Below the pieces are notes generated by a model. The model did not search any database, was not told the DNA's origin, and worked only from the letters and a program-made list of their open reading frames with translations. A DNA stretch of 32,168 nucleotides, taken from the NCBI GenBank assembly GCA_016290835.1, contig JAEEVG010000029.1:1-32168 (forward strand), in the 5' to 3' direction. The first letter of the stretch is position 1, and each line of letters begins with the position of its first letter. A program made the position numbers and the translations under genes. Below are positions 1-7,955 of this stretch, piece by piece. Source of the stretch: Bacteroidales bacterium. Lineage in GTDB: Bacteria; Bacteroidota; Bacteroidia; Bacteroidales; UBA932.

Positions 1-1
1 C

Positions 2-1006
2 TATACCGACATCGCCATCGGCGTGGCGATGCTGATGGGCTTCTACCTGCCCCAGAACTTCAATTCGCCTTATAAGGCCTCCAATCCGCAGGACTTCTGG
101 CGGCGCTGGCATATGTCGCTGAGCCGCTGGCTGCGCAACTACCTCTACATCCCCCTGGGCGGCAACCGCAATGCCTCCTTCGGGACCTGGTTCTGGATCG
201 CCCTCTTCGCGCTGATCGCGGCCATCCTCTCCGGCAGCTGGGCCGTGTCGGGCATCTTCGTGGGCCTGGCGGCCGTACTGGGCATCGTCGCCTACTTCCA
301 TCCGGACCGCCGCAAGAAGATCATCGCCAACATCAACCGTTTCATCACGATGCTGCTGGGCGGCCTGTGGCACGGGGCTTCCTGGAATTTCATCATCTGG
401 GGCGGCCTGAACGGCATCGGCCTGGTGGTGTACCAGTTCTGGAAAGACATGCGCTGGGGTTGGCGTTTCGCCCTGGTCAGCGCCGGGACGATCCTGCTCG
501 GGGTGCTGCACTGGACGGTGGGCGAACCGGTGTGGAACCTGCTCTTCGTCTGGTCCGCCTGCATCTGGACCGGTACCTTGGTGCGCTTCATCTATCACCT
601 CTGCGGCGGCAAGGGCTTTGCCGGCCTCGGCTACATCTGGGGGGTGCTGCAGACCTTCACCTTCATCACCTTCACCCGGCTGTTCTTCCGCAGCGGCAGC
701 AACCTCGATCCGGCGACGGCCAACGAGGTGGCCTGGCAGACGGCCCGGCGGATGGTGCACCAGATCGGCTCCGGCTGGGATTGGGCCCTGGTGCCGCAGA
801 TCTGCGCCCAGTACTGGCGGGTCTTCGCGCTGGTGATCCTGGGAATGGTCATCCACTGGCTGCCCGTGCGCTGGAAGCGCTGGTACCGCATCAATTTCGC
901 CCTGCTCCCGCTCCCGGTGATGGCCCTCGCCGTCGTCGCCGTGGTCTTCCTCGTCTATCAATTCATCACCGCCGACCTCCAGGCATTCATCTATTTCCAG
1001 TTCTAG
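2..1006 (+). CDS. MBOAT family O-acyltransferase (AlgI-like), 5' end cut off
   Basis: This is a polytopic inner-membrane acyltransferase that moves acyl (often acetyl) groups onto extracytoplasmic polysaccharide or a similar acceptor. The reading frame is open to the left edge, so the N-terminal part is missing; the first Met in the window is internal. Visible MBOAT signatures are the run NFNSPY followed by [20 protein letters not shown] and PLGGNR, and then [19 protein letters not shown], which holds the histidine conserved as catalytic in this family. Many hydrophobic segments follow, as expected. The segment between the two motifs is rather long and hydrophobic. The acceptor cannot be told, because the usual partner genes (AlgJ/AlgX-like or SGNH proteins) would lie outside the window. 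The next gene starts 3 bp after its stop, so the two are probably co-transcribed. Confidence 0.93.
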   Translation, partial: YTDIAIGVAMLMGFYLPQNFNSPYKASNPQDFWRRWHMSLSRWLRNYLYIPLGGNRNASFGTWFWIALFALIAAILSGSWAVSGIFVGLAAVLGIVAYFHPDRRKKIIANINRFITMLLGGLWHGASWNFIIWGGLNGIGLVVYQFWKDMRWGWRFALVSAGTILLGVLHWTVGEPVWNLLFVWSACIWTGTLVRFIYHLCGGKGFAGLGYIWGVLQTFTFITFTRLFFRSGSNLDPATANEVAWQTARRMVHQIGSGWDWALVPQICAQYWRVFALVILGMVIHWLPVRWKRWYRINFALLPLPVMALAVVAVVFLVYQFITADLQAFIYFQF

Positions 1007-1009
1007 CCT

Positions 1010-1756
1010 ATGTTCTTCCTCGTCCTGTTCGCTGCCGTGCTGCCGGCCCTGGCCCTGCTGTATTTCATTTACCGGAAGGATGATCTGCGTACGGAGCCGC
1101 CGAAGCAGGTGCTGACGGCATTCTCGCTGGGGATGGTCGCCGCGGTGGTGTCGATGTTCATCAGTACGCCCCTGATGGTGCTGGGCGTCTTTACGGAAGA
1201 GGCCACGACCGTGGGCGAGCATTTCCGGCAGGCCCTGTTCGGGGCGGCGCTGCCGGAGGAGACGGCCAAGCTGGTGGTTCTCTGGCTGTTCCTGCGCAGG
1301 AATCCGTATTTTGACGAATGGGTGGACGGCATCGTCTATGCCGCCTGCATCGGACTGGGCTTTGCGGCGCTGGAGAATGTCCTCTACCTGTTCAACAACC
1401 TGGACGAATGGGTCTCGGTCGGCATCCTGCGGGCCTTCCTGTCCATCCCGGCCCATTTCTTCTTTGCGGTCACGATGGGCTATTTCGTCTCGCGGGCGAG
1501 TTTCGGCGACATTTCCAAATTCAGGTGGAACCTCGCGCTGGCCCTGCTCTGCCCGGTCATCTTCCACACCCTGTTCGACTTCCCCTTGATGCTGACACAG
1601 ATATCAGGCGCCACCGGAGGCCTGGTCTTCCTGGTCCTCGGTATCTATATTTTCATGGCCGTGAAGAGCAAGCGTTTCTACCTCGCCCACCACGCCACGG
1701 ACGCCTCAATGATGGATCAATATTCTCCGCCGCGCAACCAGCGGGATTTGACGTAG
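1010..1756 (+). CDS. PrsW-like intramembrane metalloprotease
   Basis: A 248-residue polytopic protein of the PrsW/CPBP-like glutamic-type intramembrane protease superfamily. The pattern is PEETAK at residues 82-87 (paired Glu 83-84), LENVLY around 121-126, then PAHFFFAVTMGYF and a late FHTLFDF, which give the conserved Glu and His residues of the family inside membrane helices. In Bacillus, PrsW cleaves an anti-sigma factor; the substrate here is unknown. The gene follows the acyltransferase by 3 bp on the same strand. Its last 40 bp overlap, tail to tail, the end of the deformylase-like lipoprotein gene on the other strand, leaving no room for a separate terminator between the convergent genes. 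Confidence 0.88.
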   Translation: MFFLVLFAAVLPALALLYFIYRKDDLRTEPPKQVLTAFSLGMVAAVVSMFISTPLMVLGVFTEEATTVGEHFRQALFGAALPEETAKLVVLWLFLRRNPYFDEWVDGIVYAACIGLGFAALENVLYLFNNLDEWVSVGILRAFLSIPAHFFFAVTMGYFVSRASFGDISKFRWNLALALLCPVIFHTLFDFPLMLTQISGATGGLVFLVLGIYIFMAVKSKRFYLAHHATDASMMDQYSPPRNQRDLT

Positions 1757-2412
1757 GCCCCCTGGGCCTCGTACTGGGCACGTTCCGCCATCCATTCCGG
1801 ATCCTCGGTCACGTTTTCCGCCCGGTCGGTGTAGAGCACGCCGTCCAGGTGGTCGGCTTCGTGCTGGAAGATGACGGCCGTGTAGCCATAGACGGTATCC
1901 GTGACGGCCTGCAGGGTCTCGGGATCGGTCCAGCGGACGATCACGCCCTCGCTGCGGGCCACGATGCCCCGCTTCCCGGGGATGGACAGGCAGCCTTCCG
2001 GCCCGCGCACTTCCTTCCCCAGATGCTCCAGGATGTGGAGGTTGGGATAGACTTCAAAAGGCTCTCCTTCCTTGTCGAAGCGCTGCAGGGCCACGATGCG
2101 CCGGCGGAGGCCCACCTGCGGCGCCGCCAGGCCCACGCCGTCCTGCTGGGGCGAACGGACCGTACAGACCATTTTGTGGGCCAGCATCTTGTAGAGATCG
2201 CTCTGCAGCTCTTCGTCGCTGAGGTCCCGGCAGGGGGCGCGCAGCAGCAGGCTGTCCTCGAAATCGGAGACCACGCTGACATACATCACCGAATCGTTCA
2301 TCGTGATCACGGTGCGCTCCCACACCTCGAACGGCCCCGCCAGTTTCCGGCCCTGGCCGCAGGACGCCGCCAGGACGAGCAGGATGACGGGAATCAAGTA
2401 TTTGGCTTTCAT
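1717..2412 (-). CDS. Peptide deformylase homologue with a lipoprotein signal peptide
   Basis: The 231-residue protein carries all three peptide deformylase motifs: GVGLAAPQ (motif 1), EGCLSIPG (motif 2, metal-binding Cys) and HEADHLDG (motif 3, two metal-binding His and the catalytic Glu). The active site therefore looks intact. It begins with a hydrophobic signal sequence ending in a lipobox (LAASC, Cys18), which predicts an exported, lipid-anchored protein. That is odd for an enzyme whose usual substrate is nascent protein on the ribosome. An extra region of about 70 residues lies between the lipobox and motif 1. The gene starts 13 bp after the stop of pyrB and is the last gene of the pyrimidine operon. 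The housekeeping def gene is presumably elsewhere. The fold call is secure; the location and role are inferred. Confidence 0.9.
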   Translation of the reverse strand: MKAKYLIPVILLVLAASCGQGRKLAGPFEVWERTVITMNDSVMYVSVVSDFEDSLLLRAPCRDLSDEELQSDLYKMLAHKMVCTVRSPQQDGVGLAAPQVGLRRRIVALQRFDKEGEPFEVYPNLHILEHLGKEVRGPEGCLSIPGKRGIVARSEGVIVRWTDPETLQAVTDTVYGYTAVIFQHEADHLDGVLYTDRAENVTEDPEWMAERAQYEAQGAYVKSRWLRGGEY

Positions 2413-2425
2413 AATGGGGAAATCT

Positions 2426-3505
2426 TTATCGGACCTTGCTGTCGCAGTACCAGCAGCGGGTGATGCCGTTTTCGGCGAGGCGGAAGCGCGGTTGGTGCTT
2501 CTCGTTGTTGCAGATGCATTTCGGGTTGGAGCAGTGCAGGGCGGGGTTGAGGATGGGCGCCTCGTGCTCCGGCATCACGTGCTCCGGATCGTTCCGCCAC
2601 TCCATCAGGCTGACGATCAGCGACATCCGCACGAATTTGCCGTTCTCCACCTGGCGGAAATACGCCGCCCGCGGATCATCGTCCACCTCGGTGAGGATCT
2701 CGTTGACGCGGGGCAGGGGGTGCAGCACGGCCATCTTCGGCTTGGCGAGCGCCATACGCCGCGCATCCAGCACGAAGCTGTCCTTCACGCGGTCGAATTC
2801 GTCCTCGTCCAGGAAGCGCTCCTTCTGCACACGTGTCATATAGAGCACGTCCAGCTCGGGGATGGCCTCGTCCAGGTTGTCGGTCTCGCGGTACTCTACG
2901 CCCATTTTCTCACAGACGTCCAGTTTGATGTAATCGGGCAGGCGCAGCTCGTCCGGGGCGATCAGCACGACCTTGATGCCGTGATAGCGCGACAGGGCCT
3001 TGATCAGGGAGTGGACCGTGCGGCCGAAGCGGAGGTCGCCGCAGAAGCCGATGGTGATGTCGTCGATGCGGCCCAGTTCACGCTTGATGGTCAGCAGATC
3101 GGTGAGCGTCTGGGTGGGGTGGCTGTGGGAGCCGTCGCCGGCGTTGATGATCGGCACCCGGGATACCTCGGAGGCCACCAGCGGGGCGCCCTCGATGGGG
3201 TGGCGCATCGCGATGATGTCGGCGAAGCAGCCCAGCACGCGGACGGTGTCCTGCACCGTCTCGCCCTTGGCTGCGGAGGAGTTCTGGGGGTTGGAGAAGC
3301 CGAGGACCTGGCCGCCGAGCTCCATCATCGCGGCGGTAAACGAGAGCCGCGTGCGGGTGCTCGGCTCATAAAAGAGGGTCGCGAGCTTCTTGTGGGCCAT
3401 GCTGCCCTGGTAGCGCTCGCGGTGGGCGATGATGTCTTCGGCCAGGACGATGATCTGGTCGATCTCCTCTTTCCTGAGGTCGGTGGGGTCGATGAGGTGT
3501 TTCAT
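2426..3505 (-). CDS. pyrB: Aspartate carbamoyltransferase with a C-terminal PyrI-type zinc tail
   Basis: Second step of UMP synthesis: carbamoyl phosphate plus aspartate to carbamoyl aspartate. Residues 1 to about 310 are a normal catalytic chain, with the carbamoyl-phosphate loop [12 protein letters not shown], the motif HPTQTLTDL and the late HPLPR. The protein is 359 residues, about 50 longer than a plain PyrB. The extra tail holds Cys325-x4-Cys330 and Cys351-x2-Cys354, the same arrangement as the zinc domain of the separate regulatory chain PyrI of enteric bacteria. The nucleotide-binding allosteric domain of PyrI is absent. The start overlaps the pyrE stop by 4 bp. The tail probably stabilises catalytic-chain contacts; allosteric control by nucleotides seems unlikely from this polypeptide alone. 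Confidence 0.95.
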   Translation of the reverse strand: MKHLIDPTDLRKEEIDQIIVLAEDIIAHRERYQGSMAHKKLATLFYEPSTRTRLSFTAAMMELGGQVLGFSNPQNSSAAKGETVQDTVRVLGCFADIIAMRHPIEGAPLVASEVSRVPIINAGDGSHSHPTQTLTDLLTIKRELGRIDDITIGFCGDLRFGRTVHSLIKALSRYHGIKVVLIAPDELRLPDYIKLDVCEKMGVEYRETDNLDEAIPELDVLYMTRVQKERFLDEDEFDRVKDSFVLDARRMALAKPKMAVLHPLPRVNEILTEVDDDPRAAYFRQVENGKFVRMSLIVSLMEWRNDPEHVMPEHEAPILNPALHCSNPKCICNNEKHQPRFRLAENGITRCWYCDSKVR

Positions 3506-4110
3506 AAGGCGTTGCGGAATGCGAGGACTTGTTCTTTCTGGGCGGGGGAGATGTAGCCTTCTTCGACGGCCACGTCCACGAGGGTATCGAGGTTGCTGAG
3601 GGAGTAATTGACGACGTTCGCGGCCGCGAGCCTGTCCAGGCCCTTGCGGATGCCGTAGGTGAAGATGCTGACGATGCCGAGCACCTCGGCGCCCGCTTCG
3701 CGCAGGGCTTCCACCACCTCGATCACGCTGCCGCCCGTGGAGATGAGGTCTTCGACCACGACGACCTTCTGACCGGGTTCGAGGCGGCCCTCGATGCGGT
3801 TGGTGCGTCCGTGGCTCTTGGCCGAACTCCGGACATAGCCCATCGGCAGGCCGAGCAGGGTAGCGGTGATGGCGGCGTGGGCGATGCCGGCGGTGGAGGT
3901 GCCCATCAGGGCTTCACACGCCGGGAAATGCGTGCGCACCAGGGTGGCGAGGCCTTCCTCGATGTGCGTGCGCACGGCGGGGGCGGAGAGGGTGAGCCGG
4001 TTGTCGCAGTAGATCGGGCTCTGGATCCCGCTGGCCCAGGTGAAGGGCTCGTCCGGGCGCAGGAACACGGCGCCGATCGAGAGCAGGTCTTTGGCAATCA
4101 GTCTTTGCAT
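3502..4110 (-). CDS. pyrE: Orotate phosphoribosyltransferase
   Basis: Joins orotate to PRPP to give OMP, the fifth step of the UMP pathway. The 202-residue protein has the PRPP-binding loop [20 protein letters not shown] near the middle and an N-terminal region typical of bacterial OPRT ([17 protein letters not shown]). Length and motif order are normal for the family. The gene lies 3 bp downstream of the pyrF stop and overlaps the start of pyrB by 4 bp, so it is tightly coupled inside the pyr operon. Confidence 0.96.
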   Translation of the reverse strand: MQRLIAKDLLSIGAVFLRPDEPFTWASGIQSPIYCDNRLTLSAPAVRTHIEEGLATLVRTHFPACEALMGTSTAGIAHAAITATLLGLPMGYVRSSAKSHGRTNRIEGRLEPGQKVVVVEDLISTGGSVIEVVEALREAGAEVLGIVSIFTYGIRKGLDRLAAANVVNYSLSNLDTLVDVAVEEGYISPAQKEQVLAFRNAL

Positions 4111-4113
4111 AAG

Positions 4114-4818
4114 CTATTGATTCAAAAATTCTTTCAGACAGCGTTCGTAGGCGGCGACGGGATCGCTTGCGGCCGTGACCGGGCGGCCGACCACGATGTA
4201 GTCGGAGCCGATCTGCCGGGCGCGGGCGGGGGTGGTGATGCGGACCTGGTCGTCCTTCGCGGCATCCGCGAAACGGATACCCGGCGTCACGGTGAGGAAG
4301 TCCGGGCCGCAGGCGGACTTGACCATCGCGGCCTCCAGGGGAGAACAGACGACTCCGTCCAGGCCCGCTTCCCGGGCATTCCGGGCATAGTGTACGATGG
4401 TCTCGTCGATGCCGGCGCCGATGAGCAATTCGCGTTGCATCCGCTCCTCGCTGGTGGAGGTGAGTTGGGTGACGGCCACAAGCAACGGTCTTGTGCCGTC
4501 CTCTCTTGTCAGGCCCTCCAGCGCGGCGCGCATCATTTCGACGGTGCCGGCCGCGTGGACGTTGACGATGTCCACGTCCAGCGCGGAAAGCACGCGCATC
4601 GCCTTCTTGACGGTGTTGGGTATGTCGTGGAGCTTGAGGTCCAGGAAAACAGGGTGTCCGCGGCGCTTGATCTCGCGCACGATGTCCGGTCCTTCGGCGT
4701 AGAATAGCTCCATGCCGATCTTGACGAAGGGCTTACGGTGTCCCTCGAAGGCGCCCAGGAAGTCCAGGGTCTGCTGCCTGCTTGCAAAATCGCAGGCGAT
4801 GATGACGTCTTTTGCCAT
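4114..4818 (-). CDS. pyrF: Orotidine 5'-phosphate decarboxylase
   Basis: Decarboxylates OMP to UMP, the last step of the pathway. The 234-residue protein shows the catalytic [13 protein letters not shown] motif (Asp-x-Lys-x-x-Asp) at about residue 60, an N-terminal IACDFAS strand, and the C-terminal phosphate-binding segment [16 protein letters not shown]. The size fits the short Bacillus-like type. The start overlaps the pyrD stop by one base (position 4818). Confidence 0.96.
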   Translation of the reverse strand: MAKDVIIACDFASRQQTLDFLGAFEGHRKPFVKIGMELFYAEGPDIVREIKRRGHPVFLDLKLHDIPNTVKKAMRVLSALDVDIVNVHAAGTVEMMRAALEGLTREDGTRPLLVAVTQLTSTSEERMQRELLIGAGIDETIVHYARNAREAGLDGVVCSPLEAAMVKSACGPDFLTVTPGIRFADAAKDDQVRITTPARARQIGSDYIVVGRPVTAASDPVAAYERCLKEFLNQ

Positions 4819-5735
4819 TATACGATGCCGATGATTTCTTGTAAACTGTTGATTCCGAGGCTGTCCATCAAGGCGGGCAGGGCCGCGATGATCTCCGGAC
4901 AGGCCTGCGGATTGCGGAGGTTCTCCGCGCCCACCTGCACGGCGGTGGCCCCGGCCATCATCATCTCAATCACGTCCTCCGCGCGGGCCACCCCCCCGCA
5001 ACCCATCACGGGGATGCGGCAGGCGTGCGCGACCTGCCAGACCATCCGCAGGGCGACCGGGAAGACGGCGGGGCCGGAGAATCCGCCCATTTTGTTGGCG
5101 ATCACGCTCCGGCGCCGGCGGATGTCGATGCGCATGCCGAGCAGGGTGTTGATCAGCGTGAGCCCGTCCGCCCCGGCGTCCTCACAGGCGCGGGCGATGG
5201 CCACGATGTCCGTCACGTTGGGGCTGAGCTTGATGAAGACCGGCTTGCGGGTGACGGCCTTGACCGCTTTCGTTACCTCGGCGGCGCAGGCGGGGTCGGT
5301 GCCGAAGGCCATCCCGCCGCCGTGCACGTTGGGGCAGGAGATGTTGACCTCCAGCAGGTCGATATCCGGGCAGGCGTCCGCCCGGGCGCAGTTGTAGGCG
5401 TATTCTTCGACGGAATAGCCGCTGATGTTGGCGATGATGACTCCGTCGTAGATCCGGCGCAGGGCGGGGGCCTTCTCCGAGACCAGCACCTCGATGCCCG
5501 GGTTCTGCAGGCCCACGGAATTGATCATCCCGGCGGTGCACTCGGCGATGCGCGGGGTGGGGTTGCCGAAGCGGGCCTCCCGGGTGGTCCCCTTCAGGGA
5601 AATGCCGCCCAATACATTGAGGTCCAGGCTGTCGGCGAGTTCGAGGCCGAAGCCGAAGGTGCCGCTGGCGGGGATGACCGGATTCTTCAGCGGGAGTGCG
5701 CCGAGGCGTACGGAAAGGTCTTTGGGTGCTACCAT
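4818..5735 (-). CDS. pyrD: Dihydroorotate dehydrogenase, class 1B catalytic subunit
   Basis: FMN enzyme that oxidises dihydroorotate to orotate. The 305-residue protein has the class 1 active-site region [15 protein letters not shown], with a Cys rather than the Ser of the membrane-bound class 2, and lacks an N-terminal membrane-targeting extension. The partner pyrK lies directly upstream with a 7-bp overlap, which marks it as class 1B: the NAD-linked heterotetramer in which PyrK passes electrons from the FMN of PyrD to NAD. The FMN phosphate segment [10 protein letters not shown] lies near the C-terminus. Confidence 0.95.
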   Translation of the reverse strand: MVAPKDLSVRLGALPLKNPVIPASGTFGFGLELADSLDLNVLGGISLKGTTREARFGNPTPRIAECTAGMINSVGLQNPGIEVLVSEKAPALRRIYDGVIIANISGYSVEEYAYNCARADACPDIDLLEVNISCPNVHGGGMAFGTDPACAAEVTKAVKAVTRKPVFIKLSPNVTDIVAIARACEDAGADGLTLINTLLGMRIDIRRRRSVIANKMGGFSGPAVFPVALRMVWQVAHACRIPVMGCGGVARAEDVIEMMMAGATAVQVGAENLRNPQACPEIIAALPALMDSLGINSLQEIIGIV

Positions 5736-6466
5736 GGCAGGTCCTCCTTATCGAAAACGGGGCCGTCGGCACAGACGCGTTTCGGCCCGGAAAGGGTCTG
5801 GACCGTGCAGCCGTAGCAGAAACCCGCCCCGCAACCCATCCGCTCCTCGAGGCTCGCTTCGCCGGGGGTGGGGAGGGCGGCGCAGAGGGCTTTCATCATC
5901 GGCAGCGGCCCGCAGGTGTAGAAACGGTCGAAGACGGGCTGCGCCGCGGCGATGGCATCGGTGACGAAGCCTTTCGTGCCCGCGGAGCCGTCCAGGGTAG
6001 CGAGCAGGACCGGGATGCCGAGCGCGCGGAACTCCTGCTCCAGGCAGATCTCATCCGCACGGTTGAAGCCCAGCACGGCGGTGACTTGCTTCCCCAGTGT
6101 CTGCAACTCCTTGGCCAGCAGGTAGAGCGGCGCGGCCCCGAGGCCCCCGCCCGCGAGCAGCGCCGCCTCGCGGCACCGCTCCGGATGGAATCCGCTGCCC
6201 AGGGGCAGCAGCAGTTCCAGGCCCTCCCCGGGCTTCATCCCGGCCATCGCGCGCGTCCCTTCCCCGACGACTTTATAATAGAGAACGACGCCGTCGGGCA
6301 GGATGTCGCTGACGGAGATGGGCCGGCGCAGGTAGAAGCCCGGCAGGGCGATATCCACGAACTGCCCGCTGCGGATCGCCACGGGAGCATCCGTGCGCAG
6401 CACCAGGCGGAACGTATCCCGCGCCACCGCTTCGTTTTGCTCGATTTTGAACAGACGCTTCTGCAT
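5729..6466 (-). CDS. pyrK: Dihydroorotate dehydrogenase electron transfer subunit
   Basis: FAD and [2Fe-2S] subunit that links PyrD to NAD. The 245-residue protein has a ferredoxin-reductase-like layout: an N-terminal FAD domain with the binding motif LRRPISVSDI, a central NAD domain beginning LLAGGLGAAPLYLLA, and a C-terminal cluster motif with Cys212, Cys217, Cys220 and Cys232. It is the first gene of the pyr operon, 36 bp after the phospholipase gene. A near match to the Bacteroidota -7 box (one mismatch, minus strand, 6474-6481) lies just before the ATG, so the operon may have its own promoter, but the -33 box is not clear. Confidence 0.94.
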   Translation of the reverse strand: MQKRLFKIEQNEAVARDTFRLVLRTDAPVAIRSGQFVDIALPGFYLRRPISVSDILPDGVVLYYKVVGEGTRAMAGMKPGEGLELLLPLGSGFHPERCREAALLAGGGLGAAPLYLLAKELQTLGKQVTAVLGFNRADEICLEQEFRALGIPVLLATLDGSAGTKGFVTDAIAAAQPVFDRFYTCGPLPMMKALCAALPTPGEASLEERMGCGAGFCYGCTVQTLSGPKRVCADGPVFDKEDLPW

Positions 6467-6502
6467 ATCCTTGCGAAGATAAGAATAAATCTTGAATATG
6501 GA

Positions 6503-7291
6503 TCAGGGGGTGGTCAGCAGATTGCCGAAGAGGAGCCCGATACGCAGGTAGGGCGGCGGACGGTAGCCGCGGACCCAGTCGGTCAGGGCTTCGCCGTAGC
6601 CGTAGTTGAACTGGGCGAAGAGCGAACAGAAGCCGATCTTGCGGGCCACCCCCGCTTCGATGTTGATGCCCTGGGGGCCGGAGACCGGAGTGAAAGTCGC
6701 GGCTGCCTGCCATTTCTCGCCCAGATAGCCGGCCGTAAAGTCCGCATAGCCCTGGAACCGGGAGAAAACCTCCTGGGTGAGTTCCTCGTCGTACCAGCCG
6801 ATTCCTGCCCGAAGCTGGACTTTCAGCACCAGGCCGGACGGGAAAAAAGCCCCGTATTCGCCGAAGAAGTAGTTGATCGAACGGCTGAAGGTGTCGCCGG
6901 CGGTGCCCCGCATGGGCCGGCCGTTGGATTTGTGCTCCAGTCCGAAGCGCAGGCCGCTGCTTTCCAACGGTATCGACAGATAGAGGCCCGGAGAGAAGCA
7001 GTTGTCCCGGAACGGGGATGAGTCGTCGAAGAAGTCCCAGATCGAGATCTGGGTATAGCCGAAACGGAGGTCCAGTCCTTCGCGGCCGGAAATGTGCTCC
7101 CACAGGGGGATCGCGGTGCTGAACTGGAACTTGAAGCCGGCAGTGCTCTTGTCCACGGGGCCCCGCAGGGGGACGCCTCCGATGAAATACATCGGCTTGA
7201 GAGGACGGAACGGGAAGTCCGAAGCTTCCTGGGCCCCGGCCGGAAAGCCCGACAAGAGGGCAAGCGCAATGAAGAATAGATGCTTCTTCAT
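6503..7291 (-). CDS. pldA: Outer membrane phospholipase A (OmpLA/PldA family)
   Basis: A 262-residue beta-barrel with a Sec signal peptide (about residues 1-20, ending in GAQ). It matches the OmpLA family at the active site: HKSNGRP supplies His120 and Ser122, and SRSIN supplies Asn140, the His-Ser-Asn triad of enteric PldA, with a few extra residues between the two blocks. Upstream IWDFFDDSSPFRDN and downstream LFAQFNYGYGEALTDW also follow the family. It should hydrolyse acyl chains of phospholipids in the outer membrane when the membrane is disturbed. The ATG at 7291 is preferred over an in-frame TTG at 7300. Its start overlaps the stop of a 40-codon ORF, with a terminator-like hairpin just before it. 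Confidence 0.86.
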   Translation of the reverse strand: MKKHLFFIALALLSGFPAGAQEASDFPFRPLKPMYFIGGVPLRGPVDKSTAGFKFQFSTAIPLWEHISGREGLDLRFGYTQISIWDFFDDSSPFRDNCFSPGLYLSIPLESSGLRFGLEHKSNGRPMRGTAGDTFSRSINYFFGEYGAFFPSGLVLKVQLRAGIGWYDEELTQEVFSRFQGYADFTAGYLGEKWQAAATFTPVSGPQGINIEAGVARKIGFCSLFAQFNYGYGEALTDWVRGYRPPPYLRIGLLFGNLLTTP

Positions 7292-7410
7292 ATAGGACAA
7301 AAAAGGACAGCCAAGCGGCTGTCCGGGTCAATCGTCAAAAAAAAGCAAGGGCAGGAGGCCTTCTGGAAGCCGCCGCAGCGGGAATCGTTCGTGAGGGTGG
7401 TCCTGACCAT
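7288..7410 (-). CDS. Possible 40-residue leader peptide coupled to the phospholipase gene
   Basis: A short ORF (begins MVRTTLTNDSRCGG, ends LAVLFCPI) follows a good -7 promoter box by about 15 nt. Its TGA overlaps the pldA ATG (ATGA at 7291-7288). The 3' part of the ORF forms a stem-loop followed by six T, so ribosome passage could decide whether transcription reaches pldA. The peptide has four Cys residues and two adjacent Phe codons but no run of a single amino acid that would name a sensed metabolite. It is not recognised as a known family and could be chance. Confidence 0.35.
   Translation of the reverse strand: MVRTTLTNDSRCGGFQKASCPCFFLTIDPDSRLAVLFCPI
7298..7324 (-). terminator. Intrinsic terminator or attenuator just upstream of pldA
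   Basis: Minus-strand reading gives GGACAGCC-GCTT-GGCTGTCC (7324-7305), a perfect 8-bp stem with a 4-nt loop, followed at once by six T (7304-7299). This is the form of a rho-independent terminator. It ends only a few bases before the pldA start codon and lies inside the short upstream ORF, so it looks like an attenuator rather than a simple gene end. Confidence 0.65.
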
Positions 7411-7425
7411 TGCTGTAAATCCTTG

Positions 7426-7433
7426 CAAATATA
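7426..7433 (-). promoter_or_regulatory. -7 box of a Bacteroidota promoter upstream of pldA
   Basis: Minus-strand TATATTTG is a full match to TAnnTTTG and lies in an AT-rich stretch (7423-7452) within GC-rich surroundings. A T-rich segment lies upstream but no clean TTTG at the expected spacing. Expected transcription start is about 7419, ahead of the short ORF at 7410. Confidence 0.5.
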
Positions 7434-7570
7434 AAAATAAAACTTGAAAAACCCGCCCCCGCTCGCCCGGCAGGGCGGCTGGAACCAGAGAGAGGCAGCG
7501 GCGAGATCTCGGCCAGGAGCGGAGAAGGCCTCCAGCGCTCCCGAAACAAGAAAAGTTGACTCTATTTGTA

Positions 7571-7703
7571 GATAGGTGTCCAGAAAATCGCCATCTGGTG
7601 CAAAATAACTGGCTACCTATCCCTTGAAACCTACAATAACGACCCAAAAGCCCGATAGGTAGCCGCTAAAAACGCGTACAACGGCGTTTTTGTGGACACC
7701 TGT
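7571..7703. repeat. Compound inverted repeat with four copies of GATAGGTNNCC
   Basis: Related 11-mers alternate in orientation. GATAGGTGTCC is at 7571-7581 (+), GGCTACCTATC at 7611-7621 (-), GATAGGTAGCC at 7654-7664 (+), and GGACACCT at 7694-7701 (-, partial). The two inner copies are perfect complements with a 32-nt loop. The outer pair is AGGTGTCC/GGACACCT, and its similarity continues inward (CA-AAAA-CGCC with two mismatches). A further hairpin, AAAAACGC/GCGTTTTT, is at 7668-7691. No ORF is visible. It could be a small non-autonomous element, a structured RNA or a protein-binding array. Confidence 0.6.
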
Positions 7704-7720
7704 TTTGGAGTATGTCGGAG

Positions 7721-7741
7721 ATCCCGGGGCAAGCCCGGGAT
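7721..7741. repeat. GC-rich palindrome of a dispersed intergenic repeat
   Basis: ATCCCGGG-GCAAG-CCCGGGAT is a perfect 8-bp stem with a 5-nt loop. It is followed at 7754-7775 by TCCTTCGCTGCGCTCAGGATGA, here split as TCCTTCGCTG and CGCTCAGGATGA. Both parts resemble the REP-like 'ATCCTGAGCGCAGCGAAGGA' and 'CCCGGGCTTGCCCCGGG' repeats scattered in intergenic DNA of many bacteria. The copy number in this genome cannot be seen from the window. Confidence 0.5.
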
Positions 7742-7797
7742 GAGGGGGTATATCCTTCGCTGCGCTCAGGATGACAGCAGTCCCGGGCAAGCGGGGC

Positions 7798-7826
7798 CCG
7801 CCGAGAGCCTCCAAAACTCTCGGCGG
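7798..7826. repeat. Perfect 10-bp stem-loop in the intergenic repeat region
   Basis: CCGCCGAGAG (7798-7807) and CTCTCGGCGG (7817-7826) are perfect complements around a 9-nt loop. No T-run follows on either strand, so it is not a standard terminator. It lies directly after the REP-like segment and may be part of the same composite repeat. Confidence 0.5.
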
Positions 7827-7920
7827 CTGCCCCTCCCGCCGCTCTTGGGCGGAAAGCCTGGCACACACCCAGTTCCTCCGGGACCGTGATGAGGATGTTG
7901 TTGATAATCAATAAGAACAC

Positions 7921-7955
7921 AGATCCGTGGTACATTTAGACGGTACCACGGATCT
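7921..7955. repeat. Perfect 13-bp inverted repeat downstream of the small exported protein gene
   Basis: AGATCCGTGGTAC (7921-7933) and GTACCACGGATCT (7943-7955) pair perfectly around a 9-nt loop. On the minus strand it lies about 105 bp after the stop of the upstream gene, so it could act as a transcript end or an mRNA-stabilising hairpin. No T-run follows. Confidence 0.55.

Noticed and set aside
1318-3556. Long plus-strand ORFs over the deformylase and pyrB genes
   Set aside because: They are antisense to genes with complete catalytic motifs and show no motif of their own.
7298-7422. SRP RNA (4.5S) because of GGTCAGGACC in the leader transcript
   Set aside because: The conserved GGAAGG-AGCAGCC part of the helix 8 loop is missing and the ends do not pair.
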